This document shows, one piece after another, positions 11,001-15,914 of a DNA stretch of 16,074 nucleotides (positions within the stretch are counted from its first letter, which is position 1; the number at the start of each line of letters is the position of its first letter). The notes beneath the pieces were generated by a model. The model did no database searches. It saw only the letters and a list, made by a program, of their open reading frames with translations, and was not told the origin of the DNA. The position numbers were made by a program, and so were the translations under genes. The stretch is from Bacteroidota bacterium (GTDB lineage Bacteria > Bacteroidota > Kryptoniia > Kryptoniales > JAKASW01): NCBI GenBank assembly GCA_021785235.1, contig JAJYGB010000465.1, forward strand, positions 1 to 16,074. Direction: 5' to 3'.

Positions 11001-12109
11001 GATGGCGTGCTCATCGATACGTTACCGGCTTCGACACTCTTTACTATATCGTCGTCGTAACCCTTGTATTTAATCTGAAGCTGGTTCTCGTAATCGAACT
11101 GGTTCTGCGTGTCCCAGTTGGCTCCTATGGTGAGTTTGTCGCCGACGGTGCCGCTGACGTTTATCTGTACGTCCTGCTTGAAGTCGGGCTGGTTGGTGAC
11201 GTTGCCGAGCTGGGAGAGAGTTTGCGCGTTCAGCTTTTGGTTGCGCCACGCGCCGTGTATGTCTACCGCTCCTGATATCCTGAGGTTGATTCGCGGAGGC
11301 CCGAATATGCTCAGTACCGGGTTCGACGGAATAGGTATATCTATGTTTGTTACCCCGGCCATGAAAGAGCCGAGTTCGTTCGCCTGTGCCAGGGTGTATT
11401 GATGGGCCAAGCTTTCCCATGTGCTCCTGACGTAGTGTTGCTGTTCGAGCTTGATGTATTCGCTTAGAGGGACCTGCAACGGGATTCTTACGTCTTTGTT
11501 GAAGAGTGTCTCCCGGATATTCACGAAGTTGCCGTTCGTGTCTATCGTCGTGCTGCGCTGCACGGCCCCGGAATAGAGGAACAATGGATAGTGGTACTCC
11601 GGGAAGATTCCCGCCTGCGGCTGGGATTGCCTAATTCCCTGCAGCCAGGCCGAAAGCTTCATGCTATCGAGCGACACCGAATCAGGCTTCGCCGCCAGTG
11701 TGTCGATGCCTCCTTTATGGGACAGAGAGTCAGTGGGGGACACAACTGCGCTCGTGTCTCTTGCGGTGATGATGGGACCACTTCTCGGGGCGCGCATGCT
11801 TTCTCCGGTATCAATCGCCGCCGATTTCACGGTCTCCAACGGTGAATCGGGTAACGGTTGACTTTGCTTGGAGGTAATCGCGTCGGCCGGGAAAGCAAGG
11901 ACGGGTCTTACAAAAGCAGGATCTGCGGTAGATAGCGCCTGCGTGCCCCAAAGCCTCTTTCCCCTCCGGGTCGCAGCGTCATCGTCACGGGATTTAAATT
12001 CGTGATTCGCGCTCGTCAATTGCAGGAACGCCCACACCCCCGTACTGATGATCAGTACAAGGAGGGCCGGAAGGGTGCCGTGACCTATATGGCTTCTGAT
12101 GCTTTCCAC
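5090..12109 (-). CDS. sprA: SprA, type IX secretion system outer-membrane translocon
   Basis: SprA (Sov in Porphyromonas) is the giant beta-barrel pore through which T9SS substrates cross the outer membrane. The 2339-residue length is normal for the family. An N-terminal hydrophobic segment (about residues 13-34) is the export signal. A Pro/Ser/Thr-rich stretch follows, then repeated SprA N-terminal-type domains. Family landmarks, in order, are GGPDGQMDWNPPVDI (about 645-665), SLIGTRADLKINDNTD (about 800), IAYIDDFEGSKK (about 900), GRLPDTEDLNHNGTLD (about 1160), and a long alternating aromatic/polar C-terminal half typical of barrel strands. A Gly/Arg/His-rich insertion sits at about 1858-1876. 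The start is a GTG (complement of 12107-12109). No in-frame ATG lies between it and the upstream stop, and only GGA directly abuts it, so translation initiation looks weak or regulated. Other T9SS genes (gldKLMN, porV) are not in this window. Identity is secure. Confidence 0.93.
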   Translation of the reverse strand: MESIRSHIGHGTLPALLVLIISTGVWAFLQLTSANHEFKSRDDDAATRRGKRLWGTQALSTADPAFVRPVLAFPADAITSKQSQPLPDSPLETVKSAAIDTGESMRAPRSGPIITARDTSAVVSPTDSLSHKGGIDTLAAKPDSVSLDSMKLSAWLQGIRQSQPQAGIFPEYHYPLFLYSGAVQRSTTIDTNGNFVNIRETLFNKDVRIPLQVPLSEYIKLEQQHYVRSTWESLAHQYTLAQANELGSFMAGVTNIDIPIPSNPVLSIFGPPRINLRISGAVDIHGAWRNQKLNAQTLSQLGNVTNQPDFKQDVQINVSGTVGDKLTIGANWDTQNQFDYENQLQIKYKGYDDDIVKSVEAGNVSMSTPSSFIGSNQALFGIKAEMQLGPLTLTALASQQKAQSKTLTVSNGSSSQPFSLHAYQFAINHFFIDTSYIGGYEAYYQQPGNPYNPHAFVTDWEVYISQPNTAANTNIRQGYAVINLPPYAAGQPKPAIYDSLRNGTASALVSPSWRVESGKFQKLDPSQFTIDQKTGVLTLNTSIQSNQIVAMAFSTSDGTTYGTFASADTSSTSPLVLNMIVPESPQPYEKSAWRLMLRNIYPTGGLNFDQNSLKDVQITYTPPGQTPQDNIDNVNLLQIFGLDKTGPNGAGGPDGQMDWNPPVDINPTTGEIILPYLEPFKEAFAAQKVATPDSFTYDAIYDTTYDAATTAFSSRDRFLITGTYTSSATSHYNLGFNLVDGSVKVLLNGNPMTPGVDYTIDYVTGEVDIKNPTALQTGANVQIQYETNDIFQIASKSLIGTRADLKINDNTDIGFTLMNYSQQSPNTKVRLGEEPMSNLIMGADAGTSFNLPFLTKALDALPLLQTAAPSRLAIHGEMAYMLPNPNTRTSVIPDDKGQGIAYIDDFEGSKKTIPLPITFSSWTMASPPAVSMLDSLHPGISGTAKNDYRGWTFWYNRIPSITSVREIWPNKQVPSDQQTQTVLTVGFLDTVRGQFNRAKDLNSTLKSDPREAWGGMMTLLSSNASDLVSQNINYIEIWMQVGQAPSNGTMHIDLGQISEDVVGDRTLHTEDPYGYNTLANDSLDYGIDGINDAKERADFPWIVGNSGRPWDPGGTDPDGDDYYYQQSNTPPSTTADTNYARVNGTEGNAQAGGLESGRLPDTEDLNHNGTLDLLNSYFEYSVKMDTTKNPFITGGGNNGWYQYIIPLQDFQRAVGSPSLSNVQYVRVWFNGMTGPMTVRIAEMNLVGNYWKTPNQADSTMQVSVVNIEDNPGYSPPVPGSALRPVDNSNPSGGTILGNEQSLDLILNGLPDDSSRYVYKTFPQPQNFFNYHTLKVFVHGDPRFNYIDSTNYDADVYLRFGSDANNFYEYRQPIKRDWQDLTVDFASLTALKLKRDSINQAISRDPANNGVPGATYWLQGNPSLQNVTYFEIGVENPKHSGTTLPLVGEVWVDELRLTNVDNTPGLAYQFTSSLQLADFGSLSFNFTRVDPYFHTLTAQFGSRSTQRNWGITGSFSLERFLPREWLGTTIPFSYSHTESFGNPLYLPNSDILVTEAVQKRKNYLMKYDHLSADSAAVLADSLLTSSQTLTVNDQWSISNMRIKFPSDKWYIRDIVDNISMGFNWNGSKFRNPQTKSGNQWSWQYNGGYSVQFDPMAYFTPFPSNNKNAPAGQGDFQIRYLPNSFSLSMSAARSLTVNKLWTQTNQIVTPNFTAQRSGGINWRLTNNGILNPTIDYRFNVSSSLLSLETDTTGGVLRLLPNSYVFKQIFLNGGVVNFGSDYNFSEQFALTTQPKLPFGTQKYLDLQASYNSGYQWNNNIQQGAIGKGAGFNGSLQLGTSLRLKSLVDSWFSASTAPQAAQAPERGERGGGRGHGREEFSAPAEDTTSSGGAMGQLGKIFNVVVKTPFLDFESININFSSTNTSTNAGLPSLRPGMGNFFRIPFIQSSSAELGPSQLYQLGLVSDPYSTLRFAPKKGFPFFGFALGPTRRIAITGTNIPDNFSNSNTVDIKTSRNLWTGARIDLSWHVGWAYNRNTQFQTDSLGYVIPSSVSTQISGQVSRSFFTLPPVFIFSMFKSGINQVAADYQNLKAADPGNSLSTDNQKASQAFLQGFETLPILDKIFGQYMPRMNYAFTWSGLENLPMFKSFASQVSLNNAYQSTYTQNWHGTTSGGQVNDAQTIAYGFQPLLGLNIAFKSWGDANISGSILYNTSTQYALSPSAGTIAQSLTGQLSITADYAKRGFSLPLFGLNLKNDIDISASYSSSQTSRLSYTFDNISTGGQAIDGTNQVSIELRFKYDVSQRVSASIYYKNTKITPTTPGSPIPGTTTNEAGIDVHVSIAG

Positions 12110-12112
12110 TCC

Positions 12113-12172
12113 ACAGATTGCTCGGATAGACCTGATTAGATGACCTTATGAACTAATTTGTTAGCAATCTGT
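12113..12172 (-). promoter_or_regulatory. Inverted repeat in the sprA leader, abutting the start codon
   Basis: ACAGATTGC at 12113-12121 is the exact reverse complement of GCAATCTGT at 12164-12172. A second, inner pair, ATTAG (12135-12139) and CTAAT (12153-12157), lies between them. In the sprA transcript the 3' arm ends only 3 bases before the GTG start codon, so a folded stem could hide the initiation region. Alternatively it is a dimeric protein-binding site. The arms are perfect, but a 42-base loop makes the RNA stem only moderately stable, so function is inferred. Confidence 0.45.
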
Positions 12173-12211
12173 ATAGCGAAAGCTCCACGGTTTTGTGTAA
12201 GTTTGTTGAAA

Positions 12212-12240
12212 AAAATATCAAAGCACACAGTAAATATCAA
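12212..12240 (-). promoter_or_regulatory. Candidate sprA promoter
   Basis: Read on the minus strand, TTGATA (complement of 12235-12240) and TATTTT (complement of 12212-12217) are separated by exactly 17 bases. They match the general housekeeping -35/-10 consensus at five and four of six positions. Transcription would begin near 12205, giving a leader of about 95 bases that includes the whole inverted repeat. The two boxes lie within a 9-base direct repeat (AAATATCAA on the plus strand at 12213 and 12232), which may be coincidental. Bacteroidota often use a different promoter consensus (TTTG and TAnnTTTG), so confidence is limited. Confidence 0.35.
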
Positions 12241-12382
12241 GCAAACGTGACGTGCATCTCTTTAAAATCGACCAGTTTTAGGCCTCCTCAAACGACTTAG
12301 ATTCCATTATCTTCTCGCGCTAACGCTCACAAATACTTGTCCCCCATGATTTCATTTGGCATAGCCCTCACGCACGACATAT

Positions 12383-12455
12383 TGTGACGGTATCCCTCTT
12401 CCGCTTGCTCGCACGGGTTCGCCGTTTTGCGTGTGTGACCGGGATCCCATTCCGC
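12383..12455. repeat. Pair of imperfect 22-base direct repeats with TGTGAC cores
   Basis: The stretches at 12383-12404 and 12434-12455 both begin TGTGAC, both contain ATCCC, and both end TTCCGC, with starts 51 bases apart. The second copy reads TGTGA, six bases, TCCCA, one base off the TGTGA-N6-TCACA consensus of CRP-type regulators. They could be paired binding sites for a regulator of the receiver gene, about 270-340 bases downstream, or of sprA. Only the repetition is seen directly; the regulator is inferred. Confidence 0.35.
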
Positions 12456-12646
12456 ATCGACCAGGATTTGAAAGTGGCTTAGGCCCGGCGTCCATAGTCA
12501 CAGCCGTGAAATTCCTGCATGATCCTGTCGCCGGCAGAATGCGAGCCGCCTTTTGCCAAAAATGGAATAGAAAGGGGAACCGAATTAAAGATTTCCGGGG
12601 TTAATGGAGTATTACGCTGCAACAGAAGTTTTAGGAGAGCTGAGCC

Positions 12647-12689
12647 CGACCCGTGGATAGCCACCGCCGTAGGGTCGTTCATCCGGCGG
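12647..12689 (+). promoter_or_regulatory. Potential pseudoknot leader upstream of the receiver gene
   Basis: CGACCC (12647-12652) pairs with GGGTCG (12672-12677). Directly inside it, GTGG (12653-12656) and CCAC (12661-12664) form a hairpin with loop ATAG. The remaining bases on the 3' side, together with C12664, read CCGCCG (12664-12669) and are the exact complement of CGGCGG at 12684-12689, so the element can close as an H-type pseudoknot with three short GC-rich helices. It ends 22 bases before the Shine-Dalgarno at 12712-12718. It matches no riboswitch class I can name from memory; in particular the conserved cyclic-di-GMP-I and ZTP motifs are absent. A structured cis-regulatory RNA is plausible but unproven. 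Confidence 0.4.
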
Positions 12690-12726
12690 GCGGAAAATGT
12701 AGAAAACGTACAAAGGAGACAAGGAT

Positions 12727-13128
12727 ATGGAAGACAACATGAGGTCAGGAATGAAGACGATCCTTGTTGCGGAGGATGAACCCACCATAAGGGAGCTTGT
12801 TAGCGACATACTCGACAGCCAGGGATATAAAGTGATCACGGTCGAAGACGGCGAGGCCGCCGTCAGGGCTTACTCAGAAATAAAGGACGATATCGATCTG
12901 GTAATCTTGGATATGAACATGCCGAAGATGAACGGCGTCGAAACGTTCGCGAAGTTGAAAGCCATAAATAGCCGGGTCCCCATTCTATTGTCGAGCGGCT
13001 CCAGCCATGATGCGCAGGACCGGGAGCTGTTGCGCGAAGGGTTGTCGGGATTCCTGCAGAAACCTTATCAGATTGGCGAATTTCTCGAGAAGGTCGGTGC
13101 CGCGTTGCAGAGAGCTATTGGGGACTAA
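12727..13128 (+). CDS. Stand-alone CheY-like response regulator receiver
   Basis: The 133-residue protein is one receiver domain with no output domain. It would act as a phospho-switch by protein contact or as an intermediate in a phosphorelay. Key positions are present: acidic pocket Glu16-Asp17, phospho-acceptor Asp62 (VILDMNMPKMNG), Ser89/Ser90 at the switch position (PILLSSG), Phe109 at the aromatic switch and Lys112 (FLQKPY). The segment from PILLSSG to GFLQKPY resembles receivers at the C-terminus of hybrid histidine kinases, suggesting that origin. AAAGGAG at 12712-12718, 8 bases before the ATG, fixes this start over later in-frame methionines at 5 and 9. No cognate histidine kinase is adjacent; neighbours are divergent sprA and convergent tam. 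It is not PorX, the T9SS regulator, because that protein has an additional large effector domain. Confidence 0.92.
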   Translation: MEDNMRSGMKTILVAEDEPTIRELVSDILDSQGYKVITVEDGEAAVRAYSEIKDDIDLVILDMNMPKMNGVETFAKLKAINSRVPILLSSGSSHDAQDRELLREGLSGFLQKPYQIGEFLEKVGAALQRAIGD

Positions 13129-13173
13129 GACCTGGCACATCTAATGGCCGCCGGCTGTCGGCACCGTGATGGT

Positions 13174-13944
13174 CTATTTGTAAGCGACGAAGAATATTCG
13201 CCTGAAAGGATAGAGCACCTTTCCGTTTCTCCTCACCTGGTATTGGTCTTTACATCCCGCGAAGACCTCTTCCTGAAATTTCTTTCTGTTCTCGTCGTCG
13301 GGGAGCCTCTCCAGAAATGGCCTCATCGCCGTCCCTTTGTACCACTCTATTACTGCCGCGGGAGAATCGAGGATGTGGTAATAAACAGACTCCCACAGGT
13401 CGAAGCGGCTTGAGACCTTAGCCAATATGTCGTAATAGTACTCGGCGGTGCGGTAGTTTATGAGCCTGTCGCAGCCCGAGGTATACCCGGACCAATTGTC
13501 CAGCGACGATACAGACAGCAGCGACCTGCGGACCGGCGAATCCTGGTCGGCCGGCACCTGCACCGCAAGCGCTCCCCCCGCCTTCACGATTCGGTACAGC
13601 CGCGGTATGAGCGTCTCATGGTCCTGCATCCACTGGAGGGCGGCGTTCGAGAAGACGACGTCGTACTCTTTCTTGAAATCGAATGTCGTGGCATCTCCCT
13701 TCATCCATTCGATATCGGAGAAATCCGATTTCGCCTTTTTTATCATGTCATCCGAACTGTCGAGGCCGGTAAGCCGGGCGTTCGGCCATCTTGAGCGAAG
13801 TACTTCCGTGCTGTTTCCGGGCCCGCAGCCGATGTCGATGACGGACCCCGGCTCTTCGACTCTTATTTTCGAAGCCAGGTCAATGGAAGGCTGCGTCCTT
13901 TCGCCGGCGAATTTCAAATACTGATCGGGATTCCAGTCGAGCAT
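13174..13944 (-). CDS. tam: Trans-aconitate 2-methyltransferase-like SAM-dependent methyltransferase
   Basis: Tam methylates trans-aconitate, a spontaneous inhibitory by-product of citrate-cycle cis-aconitate, using S-adenosylmethionine in the cytoplasm. The protein (256 residues from the chosen start) begins MLDWNPDQYLKFAGERTQP, the hallmark N-terminus of the family. Motif I is VIDIGCGPGNSTE, the acidic residue after strand 2 is in TGLDSS, and later family landmarks are SNAALQWMQDHE, GGALAVQVPAD, VIEWYKGTAMRPFLERL and the C-terminal LYPFRRIFFVAYK. A start three codons upstream (13953) would put its ATG directly against the only Shine-Dalgarno, while the ATG at 13944 has AAGGA 8 bases upstream and gives the canonical N-terminus. 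The gene converges with the receiver gene, with a 45-base gap. The family is confident; the natural substrate could be another small carboxylate. Confidence 0.88.
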   Translation of the reverse strand: MLDWNPDQYLKFAGERTQPSIDLASKIRVEEPGSVIDIGCGPGNSTEVLRSRWPNARLTGLDSSDDMIKKAKSDFSDIEWMKGDATTFDFKKEYDVVFSNAALQWMQDHETLIPRLYRIVKAGGALAVQVPADQDSPVRRSLLSVSSLDNWSGYTSGCDRLINYRTAEYYYDILAKVSSRFDLWESVYYHILDSPAAVIEWYKGTAMRPFLERLPDDENRKKFQEEVFAGCKDQYQVRRNGKVLYPFRRIFFVAYK

Positions 13945-13952
13945 TTGTCTCA

Positions 13953-13957
13953 TCCTT
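13953..13957 (-). promoter_or_regulatory. Ribosome-binding site that decides the tam start
   Basis: On the minus strand AAGGA lies 8 bases before the ATG at 13944. The competing in-frame ATG at 13953 overlaps the AAGGA itself (AAGGATG), so it has no usable Shine-Dalgarno. Confidence 0.6.
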
Positions 13958-13973
13958 GATAGTTAGAAGAACA

Positions 13974-14013
13974 AGCCGCCTCTACGGGGCTTATTGGCCT
14001 TTAATTGTGCGTC
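13974..14013. repeat. Degenerate and inverted fragments of the palindromic repeat unit
   Basis: AGCCGCCTCTACGGGGCT at 13974-13991 is a decayed copy of the AGCCCC-TAC-GGGGCT palindrome. AATTGTGCGTC at 14003-14013 is the exact reverse complement of GACGCACAATT at 14063-14073, the bases that follow the first palindrome of the intact unit. The pieces look like remnants of rearranged units placed in opposite orientation. Confidence 0.55.
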
Positions 14014-14049
14014 GCATTGAACATGTCGCGTTCACGGCGCTGCGAATAT

Positions 14050-14118
14050 TTCGTCCCTACGGGACGCACAATTTCGTTTTCAATCCGCATCTACAAACAT
14101 TCAGCCCCTACGGGGCTG
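14050..14118 (+). repeat. Composite two-palindrome repeat unit, copy A
   Basis: The unit holds the palindrome CGTCCC-TAC-GGGACG (14052-14066), a 35-base spacer containing CACAATTT and CATCTACAAACATT, and a second palindrome CAGCCCC-TAC-GGGGCTG (14102-14118). Both stems have a three-base TAC loop. The same arrangement and orientation recurs twice beyond proA. Confidence 0.85.
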
Positions 14119-14173
14119 TGTCCTTGAGACAATAACCTCGTTTCAATGTGCGGACCACCAGGCCGCTTCACTG

Positions 14174-14215
14174 TCTTGCCTCTGGCGTTTTGCCTCTGAC
14201 TTCCTGCCTCAAACT
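14174..14215 (+). repeat. Three tandem 14-base units (TGCCTC core), array A
   Basis: Units start at 14174, 14188 and 14202: TCTTGCCTCTGGCG, TTTTGCCTCTGACT and TCCTGCCTCAAACT. The TGCCTC core recurs at exactly 14-base steps. Two units of the same family occur at 15751-15778. No coding or structural role is apparent. Confidence 0.7.
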
Positions 14216-14235
14216 CACAGTCTCCAGCCAGATCA

Positions 14236-14329
14236 TTCCACCAATCCATTATTCTCCCGCTTCGCGGGATTTCGCTCCGCTCAACAACATTCCATAACTC
14301 CATCAATCCACCAGTCCATTGATCCATTC
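14236..14329. repeat. 8-base-period TCC array interrupted by a hairpin
   Basis: On the plus strand TCC-type tetramers recur every 8 bases at 14236, 14244 and 14252, and again at 14290, 14298, 14306, 14314 and 14322. The other positions of each unit vary. On the minus strand this reads as a run of nTGGAnTn units. Between the two blocks lies the perfect hairpin TCCCGC-TTC-GCGGGA (14255-14269). The array ends just before the proA stop codon. The hairpin lacks a T-tract and is not a convincing intrinsic terminator. Confidence 0.7.
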
Positions 14330-14332
14330 CCC

Positions 14333-15586
14333 TTACTTCCTCACCTGTCCGCTTCCGTGGATGATGAACTTTGTGGTCGTCAGCTCCGCCAGCCCCATGG
14401 GGCCGCGGGCGTGGAGCTTCTGCGTGCTGATGCCGATCTCGGCGCCGAGACCGAACTCAAATCCGTCGGTGAAGCGGGTCGAGGCGTTGACGTACACAGC
14501 CGCTGAATCGACTTCGCGAAGGAATTTTTCGCCGTTCGATTTGCTACCGGTTACGATAGAGTCGGAATGGTGCGAGCCGTAACGGTTGATGTGCGTTATC
14601 GCTACCGCGATATCTCTCACGACTCGCACCGCCATTATCAGGTCGAGGTATTCACGGCGCCAGTCTTCCTCGGTTGCCGGGAGGATGTCTTTGACGATAG
14701 AACGCGATTTACCGTCGCCGCGCAGTTCAACCGACGCGGACCTCAGCCTCTTCACCACGCGGGGAAGAAATATCTTCGCGATCTTCTCGTGTACAAGTAG
14801 TTTCTCGGCGGCGTTGCAGACCGAAGGGCGCTGCACCTTCGCGTTGAAGACTATCTCCTCTGCCTTCCTCAGATCGGCGCTGGCGTCTACGAACACGTGG
14901 CAGTTCCCCTCGCCATGGGCGATAACCGGGACGCTTGAGTTTTCCCGTATGTAGCTGATCAGTTTCTGGCTCCCGCGCGGAATTATAATGTCGAGGAAGG
15001 CATCCTGCTTGATCATTGCGGCCACTGCCCGACGGTCGGTTGTATCGATAAACTCCACGCAGCCCGGAGGAAGGCCGACGTCATTCAGTGCCTTCTTGAT
15101 AGTGCTCACCAATATTCTGTTGGAGAGGATCGCCTCCGAGCCGCCGCGGAGGAGAACCGCGTTCCCGGCCTTCAGACAGAGCGCCGCGGCGTCAATTGTC
15201 ACGTTCGGTCTCGCTTCATATATGATTCCTACCGCCCCGAGCGGCACGCGCACCTTTTCAATGACGAGGCCGTTGGGCCGCCTGGTCCGCTCAAGTATTT
15301 CGCCGACCGGGTCGTTGAGGGATATTACATCCCTGACGCCGGCAATCATCTGAGCGATTCGTTTATCGTTCAGCGTGAGGCGGTCGAGCAGGGTGGAGGA
15401 GATGCCGGCTCGGCGCGCGTTCGCGAGGTCTTTCTCGTTTGCCGCGCGGATTGCGGCGGAGTCTTTCCCGAGACGGGCGGCGATAGCTCTCAGGAGCGAA
15501 TTCTTCCTGGAGGTTGTGGCGGTGTAGAGCGCGCCGCTTGCTTTCTTTACCGACTTAGCCTTCTCCTCGACCATTTCCAATTCCAT
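14333..15586 (-). CDS. proA: Gamma-glutamyl phosphate reductase
   Basis: ProA reduces L-glutamate-5-phosphate to glutamate-5-semialdehyde with NADPH, the second step of proline synthesis, in the cytoplasm. The 417-residue protein has the family's usual length and is aldehyde-dehydrogenase-like throughout. It shows GAVGIIYEARPNVTIDAA (about 117-134), GNAVLLRGGSEA (141-152), PRGSQKLI (203-210), VIAHGEGNCHVFVD (221-234), catalytic Cys257 in VQRPSVCNAAE, and the C-terminal FGLGAEIGISTQKLHARGPMG segment (about 380-400). The start at 15586 has GGAAGG upstream at workable spacing; MVEEK four codons later is a less likely start. The usual partner proB is not seen on either side within the window. Both flanks are repeat-filled spacers, so the gene appears to be transcribed alone or from a promoter among the repeats. 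Confidence 0.95.
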   Translation of the reverse strand: MELEMVEEKAKSVKKASGALYTATTSRKNSLLRAIAARLGKDSAAIRAANEKDLANARRAGISSTLLDRLTLNDKRIAQMIAGVRDVISLNDPVGEILERTRRPNGLVIEKVRVPLGAVGIIYEARPNVTIDAAALCLKAGNAVLLRGGSEAILSNRILVSTIKKALNDVGLPPGCVEFIDTTDRRAVAAMIKQDAFLDIIIPRGSQKLISYIRENSSVPVIAHGEGNCHVFVDASADLRKAEEIVFNAKVQRPSVCNAAEKLLVHEKIAKIFLPRVVKRLRSASVELRGDGKSRSIVKDILPATEEDWRREYLDLIMAVRVVRDIAVAITHINRYGSHHSDSIVTGSKSNGEKFLREVDSAAVYVNASTRFTDGFEFGLGAEIGISTQKLHARGPMGLAELTTTKFIIHGSGQVRK

Positions 15587-15616
15587 TATTCCGCCCTTCC
15601 GCGTTTGCGGATCTAT

Positions 15617-15686
15617 TTCGTCCCTACGGGACGCACGAATTTGTCTTTGATTCGCTTCTACAAATATCCAGCCACTACGGGGCTGG
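15617..15686 (+). repeat. Composite two-palindrome repeat unit, copy B1
   Basis: CGTCCC-TAC-GGGACG (15619-15633) is followed by the spacer with TTCTACAAATATC and CCAGCCAC-TAC-GGGGCTGG (15668-15686), whose stem carries one A:G mismatch (15674/15680). Palindrome starts are 49 bases apart, as in copies A and B2. Confidence 0.85.
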
Positions 15687-15750
15687 TCTTTAATTCAACG
15701 AATCCATCTCAGATTCAGAAAACCAATGCTCCGTCTTGTCATCACCGTGA

Positions 15751-15778
15751 TCTTGCTCCTGACATCTTGCCTCTGATT
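15751..15778 (+). repeat. Two tandem 14-base units, array B
   Basis: TCTTGCTCCTGACA (15751-15764) and TCTTGCCTCTGATT (15765-15778) belong to the same family as the 14-base units at 14174-14215. They lie between composite copies B1 and B2. Confidence 0.6.
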
Positions 15779-15796
15779 TCTGAATTCCGATTCCAT

Positions 15797-15866
15797 TTCG
15801 TCCCTACGGGACGCACAATCTTTTTCTTGATCTGCATCTACAAATATCCAGCCCCTGCGGGGCTGG
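15797..15866 (+). repeat. Composite two-palindrome repeat unit, copy B2
   Basis: CGTCCC-TAC-GGGACG (15799-15813) and CCAGCCCC-TGC-GGGGCTGG (15848-15866) again start 49 bases apart, in the same orientation. The unit begins exactly 180 bases after B1. The second stem is a perfect 8-pair version of the one that carries a mismatch in B1. Its loop is TGC rather than TAC. Confidence 0.85.
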
Positions 15867-15887
15867 GCTGTTCTTGATGTGGTGTCG

Positions 15888-15914
15888 CTACAAACATTCC
15901 GCCCCTTCGGGGCT
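15888..15914 (+). repeat. Half unit carrying the second palindrome only
   Basis: CTACAAACATT followed by GCCCC-TTC-GGGGC (15901-15913) matches the spacer end and second palindrome of the composite unit, without the first palindrome. The loop is TTC, as in the hairpin at 14255-14269. Confidence 0.65.

Larger units (their letters stand above)
12110..12726. other. 617-base divergent intergenic region between sprA and the receiver gene
   Basis: This is the largest non-repetitive gap in the window. The sprA-proximal side (12110-12240) is AT-rich and holds a promoter candidate and an inverted repeat. The middle (12380-12460) has two imperfect copies of a 22-base motif. The receiver-proximal end (12647-12689) can fold into a compact pseudoknot. 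Short open frames here (for example 12479-12682 on the minus strand) lack ribosome sites and recognisable domains and overlap the foldable leader, so I call no gene. I see no tRNA-like cloverleaf. Nothing stands out in 12241-12382 or 12456-12646. Confidence 0.6.

Noticed and set aside
12479..12682. Small open frames in the sprA/receiver gap, including 12519-12779 on the plus strand
   Set aside because: They have no ribosome site and no recognisable domain, and they overlap the foldable leader and the receiver start.
12641..12700. Receiver leader considered as a cyclic-di-GMP-I or ZTP riboswitch
   Set aside because: The conserved GEMM and ZTP core sequences are missing and the helix order differs; only the general pseudoknot topology is supported.
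14091..14327. 78-codon minus-strand open frame with Trp/Met-rich repeats
   Set aside because: Its sequence is simply a translation of the 8-base and 14-base repeat arrays.
13974..15914. Repeated palindromes considered as a CRISPR array
   Set aside because: There are too few copies, the spacing between units is irregular, a gene lies between them, and there are no cas genes.
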